DNA of 43,680 nucleotides. Origin: Actinomycetes bacterium (GTDB lineage: Bacteria > Actinomycetota > Coriobacteriia > Anaerosomatales > Anaerosomataceae). Shown piece by piece: positions 26,326 through 34,079 of this stretch. The stretch lies in NCBI GenBank assembly GCA_021373175.1, contig JAJFTE010000014.1, forward strand, positions 1 through 43,680, given 5' to 3'. The position numbers and the translations under genes were made by a program. Numbering within the stretch: position 1 is the first letter of the stretch; every line of letters starts with the position of its first letter. A model generated the notes under the pieces. That model did not search any database, was not told the origin of the DNA, and was given only the letters and a program-made list of their open reading frames with translations.

Positions 26326-27671
26326 ACCGGCGCGTGCTGATCGCCGACGACGAGAAGAACATGCGATGGGTGCTCGCAAAGGCGCTCAGCGCCGAGGGTT
26401 ACGAGATCATCGAGGCGTCCGACGGAAAGGAGGCGCTCGCCGCCGTTGCAGAGCAGCCGCCGGATCTCATGGTCCTCGACCACAAGATGCCAGCCCCGGA
26501 CGGCATGGAGGTCTTACGGCGCCTTCGAGCCAAGGGACATGCTTTCCCGATCATCATGCTGACCGCGCACGGAAACGTCACCAGCGCCGTCGAGGCGATG
26601 AAGGCTGGCGCGAGCGAGTACTTGACAAAGCCGTTCGACCTCGAGGAACTAAAGATCAGCATCGACAAGGCGCTCAAGATGAGCGAACTGGCCACCGAAG
26701 TGAACCGGCTCCGGGAAGAGATCGACCACGACCATGACGTTTCCGGCATTGTAGCGGCGGCCCCTGCCATGCTGAGCATCTTGGAGACCACGCGCAAAGT
26801 GGCGCCGACGAGCGCGACGGTCATGATCTACGGCGAGTCGGGGACAGGCAAAGAACTCGTCGCACGAGCCCTGCACACGATGTCCAATCGCGCGAACAGG
26901 CCTTTCGTCTCGGTAAGCGCTGGCGCGCTTCCGGAGACGCTGCTCGAGAGCGAACTGTTCGGCTATGAGAAGGGCGCATTCACAGGGGCTATGCAGGCGA
27001 AGCCAGGCCGTTTCGAGCTCGCGAATGGAGGAACGATCTTCCTCGATGAGATCGGCGACATCAGTCTGGGCGTGCAGGTTAAGCTCTTGCGGGTGCTGCA
27101 GGAGCGGACGTTTGAACGTCTGGGCGGTACGCGAACCATCGAGGTCGACGTGCGGGTGGTGGCCGCGACCAACCGCGATCTGCAACAGCTCATCGCCGAT
27201 GGCACGTTCAGAGAGGACCTGTACTACCGGCTCAATGTGGTGCCCATCACCGTTCCGCCCCTGCGGCAGCGTCCGAGCGAGATCCCGTTGCTTGTTGCGC
27301 ACTTCCTCGAGAAGCAGCATGCGGGCTCGAAGCATATCTCGGCAGAGGCGATGAGCCTGCTCGTGGCGTACCAGTGGCCCGGCAACGTTCGCGAACTCGA
27401 GAACACCATCGAGCGGATCGCTATCCTTTCCAGAAACGACGAGATCGGAGTGGACGACCTGCCCTCGGAAGTCCGCGCGGGCGTGTCGATGCTCGGATCG
27501 GGAGAGCGATGCTTTGTGCTGCCAGAGAGTGGCCTGGATCTCGAGGAAGTCGAACTTGACTTCGTTAAGCAGGCGCTCGAGCGAACCGGCGGAATCATCC
27601 CAAAGGCGGCGAAACTTCTCGGGCTTACCACCAAGACGCTCGAAGCGCGCATGGAACGGTATGGACTGTAG
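26322..27671 (+). CDS. NtrC-type sigma-54 activator (response regulator)
   Basis: The 449-residue product has a receiver domain (about 1-120, phosphorylated Asp53 in LMVLDHKMP, with the switch Lys in LTKPF), an AAA+ domain (about 143-375) and a Fis-type helix-turn-helix (about 405-449). Walker A is GESGTGKE (171-178), the sigma-54-contacting loop is an exact GAFTGA (218-223), Walker B is TIFLDE (238-243). It uses ATP to open sigma-54 promoters when phosphorylated, presumably by the preceding kinase. The coupled order rpoN-kinase-activator forms a complete sigma-54 switch. An exact sigma-54 promoter lies 29 bases after its stop. Confidence 0.96.
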   Translation: MNRRVLIADDEKNMRWVLAKALSAEGYEIIEASDGKEALAAVAEQPPDLMVLDHKMPAPDGMEVLRRLRAKGHAFPIIMLTAHGNVTSAVEAMKAGASEYLTKPFDLEELKISIDKALKMSELATEVNRLREEIDHDHDVSGIVAAAPAMLSILETTRKVAPTSATVMIYGESGTGKELVARALHTMSNRANRPFVSVSAGALPETLLESELFGYEKGAFTGAMQAKPGRFELANGGTIFLDEIGDISLGVQVKLLRVLQERTFERLGGTRTIEVDVRVVAATNRDLQQLIADGTFREDLYYRLNVVPITVPPLRQRPSEIPLLVAHFLEKQHAGSKHISAEAMSLLVAYQWPGNVRELENTIERIAILSRNDEIGVDDLPSEVRAGVSMLGSGERCFVLPESGLDLEEVELDFVKQALERTGGIIPKAAKLLGLTTKTLEARMERYGL

Positions 27672-27700
27672 CTTCCTGCTCCAGCAGCCTGGCAAGCCTT

Positions 27701-27716
27701 GGCACGAGGATTGCAA
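27701..27716 (+). promoter_or_regulatory. Sigma-54 (-24/-12) promoter, exact consensus
   Basis: TGGCACG (27701-27707), four bases, then TTGCA (27712-27716) match the sigma-54 consensus TGGCACG-N4-TTGCW at every position; the GG and GC cores are ten bases apart as required. Transcription should start near 27727, about 30 bases before the ATG at 27757. It lies just after the sigma-54 activator gene, so the likely target is the zinc ribbon protein and HMA gene that follow. No clear activator-binding repeats were found upstream. Confidence 0.85.
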
Positions 27717-27756
27717 TCGTCAGCATGTCGCGAATTCAACGTAGCAGGGCGAGGGC

Positions 27757-28113
27757 ATGCATCCACGGAACGATCGGCGCACGATCATAGGGGTGGCAGG
27801 AGCTGTCGCAGCTGCCGGTGTCGTCGTCGGGCTCGTGTTCGTGGTGAATGCTGATGAGGGGTTCGCGAACTGCACCGGCACCTCGGAATTCGGTTGGCTT
27901 GCACCGTTGCTGGCCGCCTCGATCATCGCAGGGCTCGCCTGGGTGCTGCTCAGTCAGGACCCTCGCAGTCGTGACGACACTACTGCTCCACCGGTCGCAC
28001 AGTGTCCCGAATGCGGCAGGACGGTCCTTGGTCAGTGGCGCATGTGTCCCTACTGCGGAGAGATGCTTGACCAGCGACAGTCGCCCGGTTTGACTACACC
28101 GCAGGGCAAGTAG
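27757..28113 (+). CDS. Small membrane protein with C-terminal zinc ribbon
   Basis: The 118-residue product has two membrane helices (about residues 9-29 and 47-65) and a C-terminal zinc ribbon, CPECGRTVLGQWRMCPYCGE (about 87-106), on the likely cytoplasmic side with about ten following residues. I do not recognise a named family. It starts downstream of the sigma-54 promoter with GGGCGAGGGC as ribosome-binding site, and is followed 22 bases later by the HMA gene, so both are probably sigma-54 regulated. A role in metal or thiol handling is a guess from its neighbours. Confidence 0.8.
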   Translation: MHPRNDRRTIIGVAGAVAAAGVVVGLVFVVNADEGFANCTGTSEFGWLAPLLAASIIAGLAWVLLSQDPRSRDDTTAPPVAQCPECGRTVLGQWRMCPYCGEMLDQRQSPGLTTPQGK

Positions 28114-28135
28114 ACGCTAGGAATAGGAGCGCACT

Positions 28136-28360
28136 ATGGCTGAATTGGTTACGTCTCGCTTCACCACGACGGGCATGCACTGTCCTTCGTGTGCAATGCT
28201 GATTCAGATGAGCGTCGGTGAACTGGATGGCGTTCAATCTGTGGTGGCTGACAATGTGACCGGTCTGACCGAGGTCACCTATGACGCCGAGAAGGTCTCC
28301 GCGGATGCGGTCGTAGGCGAGATCGTGAAGGCTGGCTACGGCGCTGAGCTTCTCGGCTGA
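28136..28360 (+). CDS. Heavy-metal-associated (HMA) domain protein
   Basis: The 74-residue product is a single HMA domain, with metal-binding MHCPSC (about residues 14-19) in the first loop, then GVQSVVADNVTGLTEVTYD and a final helix-strand EIVKAGYGAEL. Such small proteins act as copper or other soft-metal chaperones, or in some cases thiol-containing partners of CcdA-type membrane proteins. The AGGAG at 28124-28128 precedes the ATG by seven bases. It sits between the zinc ribbon gene and ccdA. It ends 17 bases before the palindromic operator for ccdA. Confidence 0.9.
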   Translation: MAELVTSRFTTTGMHCPSCAMLIQMSVGELDGVQSVVADNVTGLTEVTYDAEKVSADAVVGEIVKAGYGAELLG

Positions 28361-28367
28361 GGCGCAG

Positions 28368-28396
28368 TGGAGTAAAATACCCCCTGGGGGTATAAT
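28368..28396 (+). promoter_or_regulatory. ccdA promoter with palindromic CsoR/CstR-type operator
   Basis: A perfect palindrome ATACCCCCTGGGGGTAT (28377-28393) shares its last three bases with a consensus -10 TATAAT (28391-28396). TGGAGT (28368-28373) is a weak -35 at 17 bases. The operator is identical to that of the CsoR-family gene at 22224-22240 read on the minus strand. Confidence 0.8.
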
Positions 28397-28405
28397 GCGT
28401 GCAGC

Positions 28406-28440
28406 GTGACCAAAGGCCGCCATGTGCGGCCTTTGGTCAC
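28406..28440 (+). promoter_or_regulatory. Perfect 15-bp hairpin in the ccdA leader
   Basis: GTGACCAAAGGCCGC (28406-28420) and GCGGCCTTTGGTCAC (28426-28440) pair at all 15 positions around a CATGT loop. It starts close to the expected transcription start. No T-run follows, so it is more likely a leader structure that stabilises the mRNA or controls translation than a terminator for the HMA operon, though that is also possible. Confidence 0.65.
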
Positions 28441-28487
28441 GCACGACACGCGGAAACAAGAACACGGCCTTGAGGATTGGACGAGAG

Positions 28488-29234
28488 GTGCCAGACGCCA
28501 CGGTGAGCTACCTTGGAGCGTTTCTTGGGGGAGTCTTGTCCTTTCTCTCGCCATGCGTGCTGCCGTTGGTACCCGGGTACTTGTCCTTTATGACCGGGCT
28601 CAGCGCCGGTGACCTGAGTAGCGGCGAGTCGGGGATCCGTCGGATTCTCGTCCCGAGCGCTTTGTTCACGCTGGGGTTCTCGATCGTCTTCATCGCCTTA
28701 GGAGCTGCCGCCGGATTCGCGAGCGGTGTGCTGCGACCGTTCATGATCCGGTACGCTCACCCCATTGGTATCGTTGCCGGGGTTGTCGTCATGCTGGTAG
28801 GCGTCTTCCTGATCGGTGTGATCAAGCTTCCAGGCCTGTACGGTGAGGCGCGGTTCGATCTGTCTAAGTCCCGACGGTTCGGTTGGGGAGCATCGTTCGC
28901 CATGGGGCTTGCCTTCGGGTTCGGGTGGACGCCGTGTGTCGGACCGATTCTGACCGTCGTGCTCGGCATGGCAGCGCGAACGGGAGATGTCGCGCAATCG
29001 GCTGCCACGCTCGCCGTGTACTCGCTGGGTCTGGCCACACCGTTCCTGCTCACAGCGGCGTTCTTCGGCAGGCTGACGGGCGCGCTGGGATGGTTCAACC
29101 GGCACTCCCTGGCGTTGTCGCGCATGGCCGGTGGGGTGCTCGTGCTGATGGGCCTGCTTATAGCGACGGGGCAACTTGGACAGATCTCGGCCTTGATCAC
29201 CAAGGCCCTGCCGTTCCTATCGCGACTCGGCTGA
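28488..29234 (+). CDS. ccdA: CcdA-type thiol-disulfide membrane protein
   Basis: The 248-residue product is a CcdA/DsbD-transmembrane-domain protein with about six helices. The two redox cysteines are present: Cys23 in FLSPCVLPLVPGYLSF and Cys150 in GFGWTPCVGPIL. It passes electrons from cytoplasmic thioredoxin across the membrane to extracytoplasmic thiol proteins, for cytochrome c maturation or metal-protein assembly. No thioredoxin-like or N-terminal DsbD domain is attached. The GTG at 28488 is the best in-frame start near the family N-terminus; the Shine-Dalgarno is weak and GTG at 28503 is possible. It has its own operator-controlled promoter, shared with the thioredoxin gene type. Confidence 0.9.
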   Translation: MPDATVSYLGAFLGGVLSFLSPCVLPLVPGYLSFMTGLSAGDLSSGESGIRRILVPSALFTLGFSIVFIALGAAAGFASGVLRPFMIRYAHPIGIVAGVVVMLVGVFLIGVIKLPGLYGEARFDLSKSRRFGWGASFAMGLAFGFGWTPCVGPILTVVLGMAARTGDVAQSAATLAVYSLGLATPFLLTAAFFGRLTGALGWFNRHSLALSRMAGGVLVLMGLLIATGQLGQISALITKALPFLSRLG

Positions 29235-29306
29235 GCCGAGCGTCGCTGGTCTGCTTCGGGCACAGGGACTACGATTGAGCGAGTAGAGCCTTTGGGGCGG
29301 TGAGCG

Positions 29307-32300
29307 ATGGCGGGTTCCCGGCTGACCAAACGCAGCCTTGCGAACAGGTACACGTTGCTGGTGGCGGTACTCGTCACGGCAACCACGCTCATCTTGGCGG
29401 CGGCGCTCGCGAGCGGCGTGTACGGGATGGCGTTGCGAGAAGAGACCGCACGGCAGCGCGCTCAAAGCGACCTGGTCGTCCGCGACGTGTCGAGCCGGTT
29501 GCAGGCCTCGTATCGTGCGCTGCGCACCTTGACTGACCAGGACGTCATCCGTAGCGGTGACAGTCTTCCGGCGGGCAAGGCGCTGGCGAGCGCGTACGTC
29601 GAGAACGCGGAGTACCTCGAAGAGGTCGCGCTGATCGACCTTGACACAACGTCGAGTGTGATGTACCCGCCGAACGCGGCACTGCCCACGCAGGACAAGC
29701 TGCGCGGAGCCGATGTCTCTCAGGGTGTCGCGTATCTATGGATCGAGCCGACGTCGACAGCACCGGGATCGCTGTGGGTGGTTATCCCTGTGCGGCTGAG
29801 CAACGGTCACGATGCGTTGCTCCTGGGAGCCGCCCGATCAGGGTTCATCGACGAGGCGCTGAAGCAAGTGACCTTTGCGGAGCAGCGACCTACCGCGTTG
29901 ATCGTTGATTCCAGCATGCGCAGCATATTCACGGCGGGCGACCCCCAGGCGTATCTGGGTTCATTGATCACGTACCAGGCCGCATCCAGTGAACCATCGC
30001 GCGGGGACGTTCGCATCGTGTCCGGGGACGGGCAGACATTCACCGGTGTGTACGCGAGCATTCCCGGGCTCGCCGGGCTGAACTGGCGTGTCGTGATCGC
30101 CGAGGCTTCAAGCACCGTCGCCAATGAGACCTGGCAGGCGCTCAAGCCTGCCGTGTTTGTTTGGAGCGGGTCGTCCGTAATCGCGCTCTTGCTTGCTCTG
30201 GCGTCGGTGACGTTCGTCGCGAGGCCGCTGCGGTTGCTCAACGAGCGAGCCCGCGCGGCGGCGGCGGGCGAGATCCTTGAGCCGCTGCCCGTGACGCGCG
30301 ATGACGAGATCGGGCACCTGATCGATTCGTTCAACTCGGTGGCGCTCAGGTTGAATCGCATGCACGACATGACGCAGCTACTGGCGAGTTCCTCGGATCT
30401 GGACGAGGTGCTCGACCGAATCCTTGTCTCGCTCTCCCACATACTCGGGGCATGCGACGCCGAGATCTTCCTTCTGGAAGACGAGGGCCGGTCACTGCGT
30501 CTCGTCCGCGGAGCGGGATTGCTGGCCGGCGCCGTCGGGACCGTCATTCCTACTTCTGGCTCACCATGGCTTGAACGGGCCATCGACTCGGGCGACATCG
30601 AACGATTCAGCGGCGATTCCGCGAGTGACGTGCTCGTTGGCCTGCATGGGCGAGCTTCTCTCGCGCCAGGTGGGCTCGCTATCCCACTTGCGAGAGGAGC
30701 GAGGATCCTCGGCATTGTTGCAATCGTCTGGGATTCGCAACGGGTCTTCACCGAGGCGGAGACAGAAGTGGCTCGCTCGTTTGCGGCTCAGGCCTCCGTG
30801 GCTCTCGATAACGCGCGATTGTTCGACGAGGAGCGGCGATCGAGACGCGACGCGGAGGCGCTTCGTCGTGTGGCGGAGATTATGGGAGTCTCGAGCACCC
30901 TGCGACAGGCGCTCTCCTCGATCGCGGCCATCGAGGCAGAGTTGCTCGGCGCGAACGCGCATTGGGTGTTCCTCGACCCTGATAATCCCGATGAGCGAAG
31001 CGATGACGCTCTGTCTGGGGGCTGGTTCGCACTCTGGCGACGGCTGCATGCTGAGCGGGGTCTTGATGAAGGCGCGCTTCCGGTATCGCTCTCTGAGAGT
31101 GACCCCGACACCGAGGTCAGCGATCTGATCGACGCATTGGGTATGCAGACGGTGGTGGTGACACCGATTTCCGTGCGTGAACGGCTCCAAGGGCTTATGG
31201 TTCTGGGGTGGTCTGGACGAGCCTACGAGTTGGATCGCCACGGCATCGACCTAGGCTCAGCGATCGGTGCGCAGGTCGCCCTCGCACTCGAGAATGCGAT
31301 GCTGTTCGATGAGGTTCGAGATCGCGCGGACGATCTTGAGATGATCTTTCGCATATCACAGGCCGTGAGCTCGTCGCTTCAGAGCAAAGTCGTCCTCAAC
31401 CGTGTGCTTGATGTGGTACAGAAGCTCCTCTCGGCTGATGCGGTCATGCTCATGGCGCTTGATCCTCAGCGAGGAGTCATGGTGGTGCCGATGGCTCGCG
31501 GTATCCTGAACCCCGAGATGCTCCAGATGGAGTTCCACTCGGGCGTGGACTTGCCCGGCGAGGTCTTCAAGAGCAAAGCGCCGGTGAGCGTCCCCGACCT
31601 TGCCGACTCCGCCTCTCGGCTTGCGGAGATTGCCGCCATGCAAGCCCTCGGTTCCGCTGTGCTGGTGCCGCTTCTCGCTCGAGGGCGGTCGATCGGGGTG
31701 CTCGCCGTGTTCTCGCGCATGACTGACGCCTTTAGCGCGCGTGACATTGCACTGCTCAGCACGTTTGCGACGCAGGCTGCCCTGGCCATTGATACGGCGA
31801 ACTTGTTCAGCCGCGAGCATCATGTCGCGACCGTGCTACAGGAAAGCATTCGCCCTGCGCAGCTGGCCTCAATCGAGGGAATCGAGGCTGCTAGCGTCTA
31901 TGTATCGGCGGAAGGGGAGTCGGAGATCGGTGGCGACTATTACGACCTGTTCGTTGCGCCGGATGGCCGTGTGGTGCTTGCCATTGGCGATGTCTGCGGC
32001 AAGGGCGTTGAGGCAGCGACCAAGACATCGATGGTCAAGTACTCGATTCGCGGCATGATAGCGGCCGGCGCATCACCCTCGGCAGTACTGACCGAACTCA
32101 ACACCGCGCTCGTGAGCGTGGGAGACCCTTCGAGTATCGTCACGCTGTGGCTCGGAATGCTTGACCTCACGACGGGCGAACTCTCATGGGCCAACGGCGG
32201 GCATCCTCCGGCGATGTTGCTGCTGCCGAGCAATGGCGAGATCGTTCGCATGGGAACCACCGGGGCGCTCCTCGGCGCGATCCGATTGGCGGAGTACGGA

Positions 32301-32540
32301 GAGTCACAGGTGGTGGTCGAGCCTGGAGGAACCATGCTCCTGTACACCGATGGGGTTACCGAGGCACGCAATGGGGACCGATTCTTCGGCGAAGGTCGAG
32401 TCAGAAGAGCGCTTCGACAGGGAGGGAGCGCAGCAGCCGTGACCCAGCGCATGTTGTCGCTCGTGCAGCGGTTCTCGCATGACGAACTGCGTGATGACGC
32501 CGCGATCCTCACCGTTCGGTTCAAGCCACCCAACCCGTAA
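29307..32540 (+). CDS. Cache-HAMP-triple GAF-SpoIIE sensor phosphatase
   Basis: The 1077-residue product is a large membrane signalling phosphatase. It has a first membrane helix (about 18-40), an extracellular double-Cache-like domain (about 41-282), a second helix (about 283-305), a HAMP linker (about 305-355), three GAF domains (about 365-510, 525-665 and 680-830) and a C-terminal SpoIIE/RsbU PP2C domain (about 850-1070) with GGDYYD, GDVCGKG and LYTDGVTEARNGDR. It is expected to dephosphorylate an anti-anti-sigma factor. The ATG at 29307 is preceded by GGGGCGGTGAG. It is next to the STAS-HATPase gene, a likely partner. Domain boundaries are estimated by eye. Confidence 0.9.
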   Translation: MAGSRLTKRSLANRYTLLVAVLVTATTLILAAALASGVYGMALREETARQRAQSDLVVRDVSSRLQASYRALRTLTDQDVIRSGDSLPAGKALASAYVENAEYLEEVALIDLDTTSSVMYPPNAALPTQDKLRGADVSQGVAYLWIEPTSTAPGSLWVVIPVRLSNGHDALLLGAARSGFIDEALKQVTFAEQRPTALIVDSSMRSIFTAGDPQAYLGSLITYQAASSEPSRGDVRIVSGDGQTFTGVYASIPGLAGLNWRVVIAEASSTVANETWQALKPAVFVWSGSSVIALLLALASVTFVARPLRLLNERARAAAAGEILEPLPVTRDDEIGHLIDSFNSVALRLNRMHDMTQLLASSSDLDEVLDRILVSLSHILGACDAEIFLLEDEGRSLRLVRGAGLLAGAVGTVIPTSGSPWLERAIDSGDIERFSGDSASDVLVGLHGRASLAPGGLAIPLARGARILGIVAIVWDSQRVFTEAETEVARSFAAQASVALDNARLFDEERRSRRDAEALRRVAEIMGVSSTLRQALSSIAAIEAELLGANAHWVFLDPDNPDERSDDALSGGWFALWRRLHAERGLDEGALPVSLSESDPDTEVSDLIDALGMQTVVVTPISVRERLQGLMVLGWSGRAYELDRHGIDLGSAIGAQVALALENAMLFDEVRDRADDLEMIFRISQAVSSSLQSKVVLNRVLDVVQKLLSADAVMLMALDPQRGVMVVPMARGILNPEMLQMEFHSGVDLPGEVFKSKAPVSVPDLADSASRLAEIAAMQALGSAVLVPLLARGRSIGVLAVFSRMTDAFSARDIALLSTFATQAALAIDTANLFSREHHVATVLQESIRPAQLASIEGIEAASVYVSAEGESEIGGDYYDLFVAPDGRVVLAIGDVCGKGVEAATKTSMVKYSIRGMIAAGASPSAVLTELNTALVSVGDPSSIVTLWLGMLDLTTGELSWANGGHPPAMLLLPSNGEIVRMGTTGALLGAIRLAEYGESQVVVEPGGTMLLYTDGVTEARNGDRFFGEGRVRRALRQGGSAAAVTQRMLSLVQRFSHDELRDDAAILTVRFKPPNP

Positions 32541-32620
32541 GGGTCCGTAATTGTTTCGCGCCTTCCACGGCTGGGAAACCATTGTGCGACATGTCACAAC
32601 ACTTTCGAGGAGAACGTGTT

Positions 32621-33403
32621 TTGGAAATCGAGCTTGAACGTCGATTTGAAGCGCGGGCTTGCATCGCTCACATGAAGGGGGATCTCGATCTTGGGACCGT
32701 CCCGCGCGTGCGGCAGAGGCTGTCTGACGAACTCGGACGAGGTTGGACGAATGTGGTCCTGGACCTGTCGGAGGTCACCTACGCCGATAGCTCGGCGTTT
32801 AGCTTGTTGGTGTGGTTGGACAGAGAGTTGGAACCGCGCGGTGGCAAGCTCGTTCTCGCTGGCGCCAACACCAATGTGGGCCGAGTTCTGGAATTGTCTG
32901 GACTCGTCGGCGCGGCACCGACGATCGCGGCGGCCGATGATGTGTCCTCAGCTCTTTCTGGGCTCGAGGTGGCCAACGGGGAGGAGCCACCGATGTGGAT
33001 AGAGAGCATGGTGCTTCCCGCGGCGGTAGACACGCTGTCTGCCGCGAGAACGCGCGTTTGTGAAGTGCTCGAACCGCTGGCGATCGCGGAGTCGAGCCTG
33101 TTCGACATCAGAGTCGCGGTTGGCGAGGCGCTCGCGAATGCGATTCGTCACGGCTCTCCGGAAGGCGATCGCGATACGGTCGCCGTTGAGGTCGGGGCAT
33201 ACCCCGACCGCGTCATCATCCGTGTCTCAGACTCAGGGAACGGCTTCGATGGCTGCGCCGCGCCGAACGAGGATCTTTACGCTTCCTCGGGGCGGGGAGT
33301 GATGTTCATGCGGGCGCTCATGGATCGTGTCGATTTTGAATCGTGCGCCGATGGAGGTACGGTTGTGACGCTCACGAAGCATGTTGCGTCCGGGCAGCGG
33401 TAG
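32621..33403 (+). CDS. STAS domain-HATPase fusion (anti-anti-sigma and anti-sigma kinase)
   Basis: The 260-residue product joins two opposite regulatory domains. Residues 1-115 form a STAS domain; the phosphorylation site is in ADSSAFSLL (Ser57/Ser58). Residues 130-260 form an RsbW/SpoIIAB-like GHKL ATPase with N-box GEALANAIRHG (Glu169, Asn173), DSGNGFD (204-210) and GRG (224-226). Normally these are separate proteins that bind each other. The TTG at 32621 is chosen because GAGGAG lies eight bases upstream and STAS homology begins there; an ATG at 32591 lacks a ribosome-binding site. It lies 80 bases after the large phosphatase, which may dephosphorylate it. Confidence 0.85.
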   Translation: MEIELERRFEARACIAHMKGDLDLGTVPRVRQRLSDELGRGWTNVVLDLSEVTYADSSAFSLLVWLDRELEPRGGKLVLAGANTNVGRVLELSGLVGAAPTIAAADDVSSALSGLEVANGEEPPMWIESMVLPAAVDTLSAARTRVCEVLEPLAIAESSLFDIRVAVGEALANAIRHGSPEGDRDTVAVEVGAYPDRVIIRVSDSGNGFDGCAAPNEDLYASSGRGVMFMRALMDRVDFESCADGGTVVTLTKHVASGQR

Positions 33404-33418
33404 CTCGCTTCTAGCGAG
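33404..33418 (+). other. Small inverted repeat after the STAS-HATPase gene
   Basis: CTCGCT-TCT-AGCGAG (33404-33418) can form a six-base-pair stem just after the stop. There is no T-run, so it is only a weak terminator candidate. Confidence 0.25.
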
Positions 33419-33437
33419 TGCGTGCCGGTTCCGGAAC

Positions 33438-33443
33438 TAGTAT
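33438..33443 (+). promoter_or_regulatory. Possible -10 box (TAGTAT) before the nitroreductase operon
   Basis: TAGTAT lies 67 bases before the nitroreductase start in a short gap after an inverted repeat. No good -35 is seen. Confidence 0.3.
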
Positions 33444-33509
33444 GCTGTTGAGCGGTGGATGCCGGTGTACTGCGCTCGGCATTCACGTGGTTTCTACGGA
33501 GGTGCGCTG

Positions 33510-34079
33510 ATGGAGCTGTCCGACTCGCTTCGCCGCCGCCACTCGACTCGCCTGTACAAGGAGGAGCCAGTGAGCGACGACGAGATTTTGATGCTGTGCG
33601 ATGCGGCGACGTTCGCTCCATCTCCGATGAACAGCCAGCCATGGCACTTCCACGTGGCAACGGGTACCGCACGTCGGGCGGTCGGTGAGATCATGGCGCT
33701 CACGACCCAGTATCTCGAGGAGTATATCGATGTGCTGGGGACCGAGGGCGTCGATCGCGCAGCACGATTCTACGGTGATCTCGGAAAGGCTCCGGTGGCC
33801 ATAGCGGTGTCAGTGCCGGTTCTCGATGATCCCGCAGAACACGATAAGGTGCTTATCGGTGTCGGCGCGGCTGTCGAGAACTTCATGCTCGCCGCCCTGG
33901 ACTCCGGTCTTGGCTGCTGCAATATCTCCGCTCCTCGTTGGGTGGTCGACCGGCTCGTGGAGGCATTCCGGATACCCGAGGGGCGCATGCTGGCAACGCT
34001 TGTGATCGTCGGTCATCCTGATGAGGAGCCGGTGCCGCACGATCGCAAGCACGACGTGGTGACCTTCGTCGGCAGATGA
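33510..34079 (+). CDS. Nitroreductase-family FMN protein
   Basis: The 189-residue product is a nitroreductase-fold flavoprotein. It begins LSDSLRRRHSTRLYKEEPV, the FMN-binding arginine region, and has APSPMNSQPWHF and GVGAAVENFMLAALDSGLG, then a C-terminal LATLVIVGHPDE. Such enzymes reduce nitro groups, quinones or other acceptors with NAD(P)H; the substrate is unknown. GGAGGTG precedes the ATG at 33510. Its stop overlaps the HAD gene start (ATGA), and the two lead into the UbiD/UbiA/UbiX set, so a role in quinone-related redox chemistry is possible but inferred. Confidence 0.9.
   Translation: MELSDSLRRRHSTRLYKEEPVSDDEILMLCDAATFAPSPMNSQPWHFHVATGTARRAVGEIMALTTQYLEEYIDVLGTEGVDRAARFYGDLGKAPVAIAVSVPVLDDPAEHDKVLIGVGAAVENFMLAALDSGLGCCNISAPRWVVDRLVEAFRIPEGRMLATLVIVGHPDEEPVPHDRKHDVVTFVGR

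Noticed and set aside
29253-29268. GG-N10-GC spacing upstream of the large phosphatase gene as a sigma-54 promoter
   Set aside because: Only the core dinucleotides match; flanks TGGTCT and CGGGC do not fit the consensus.
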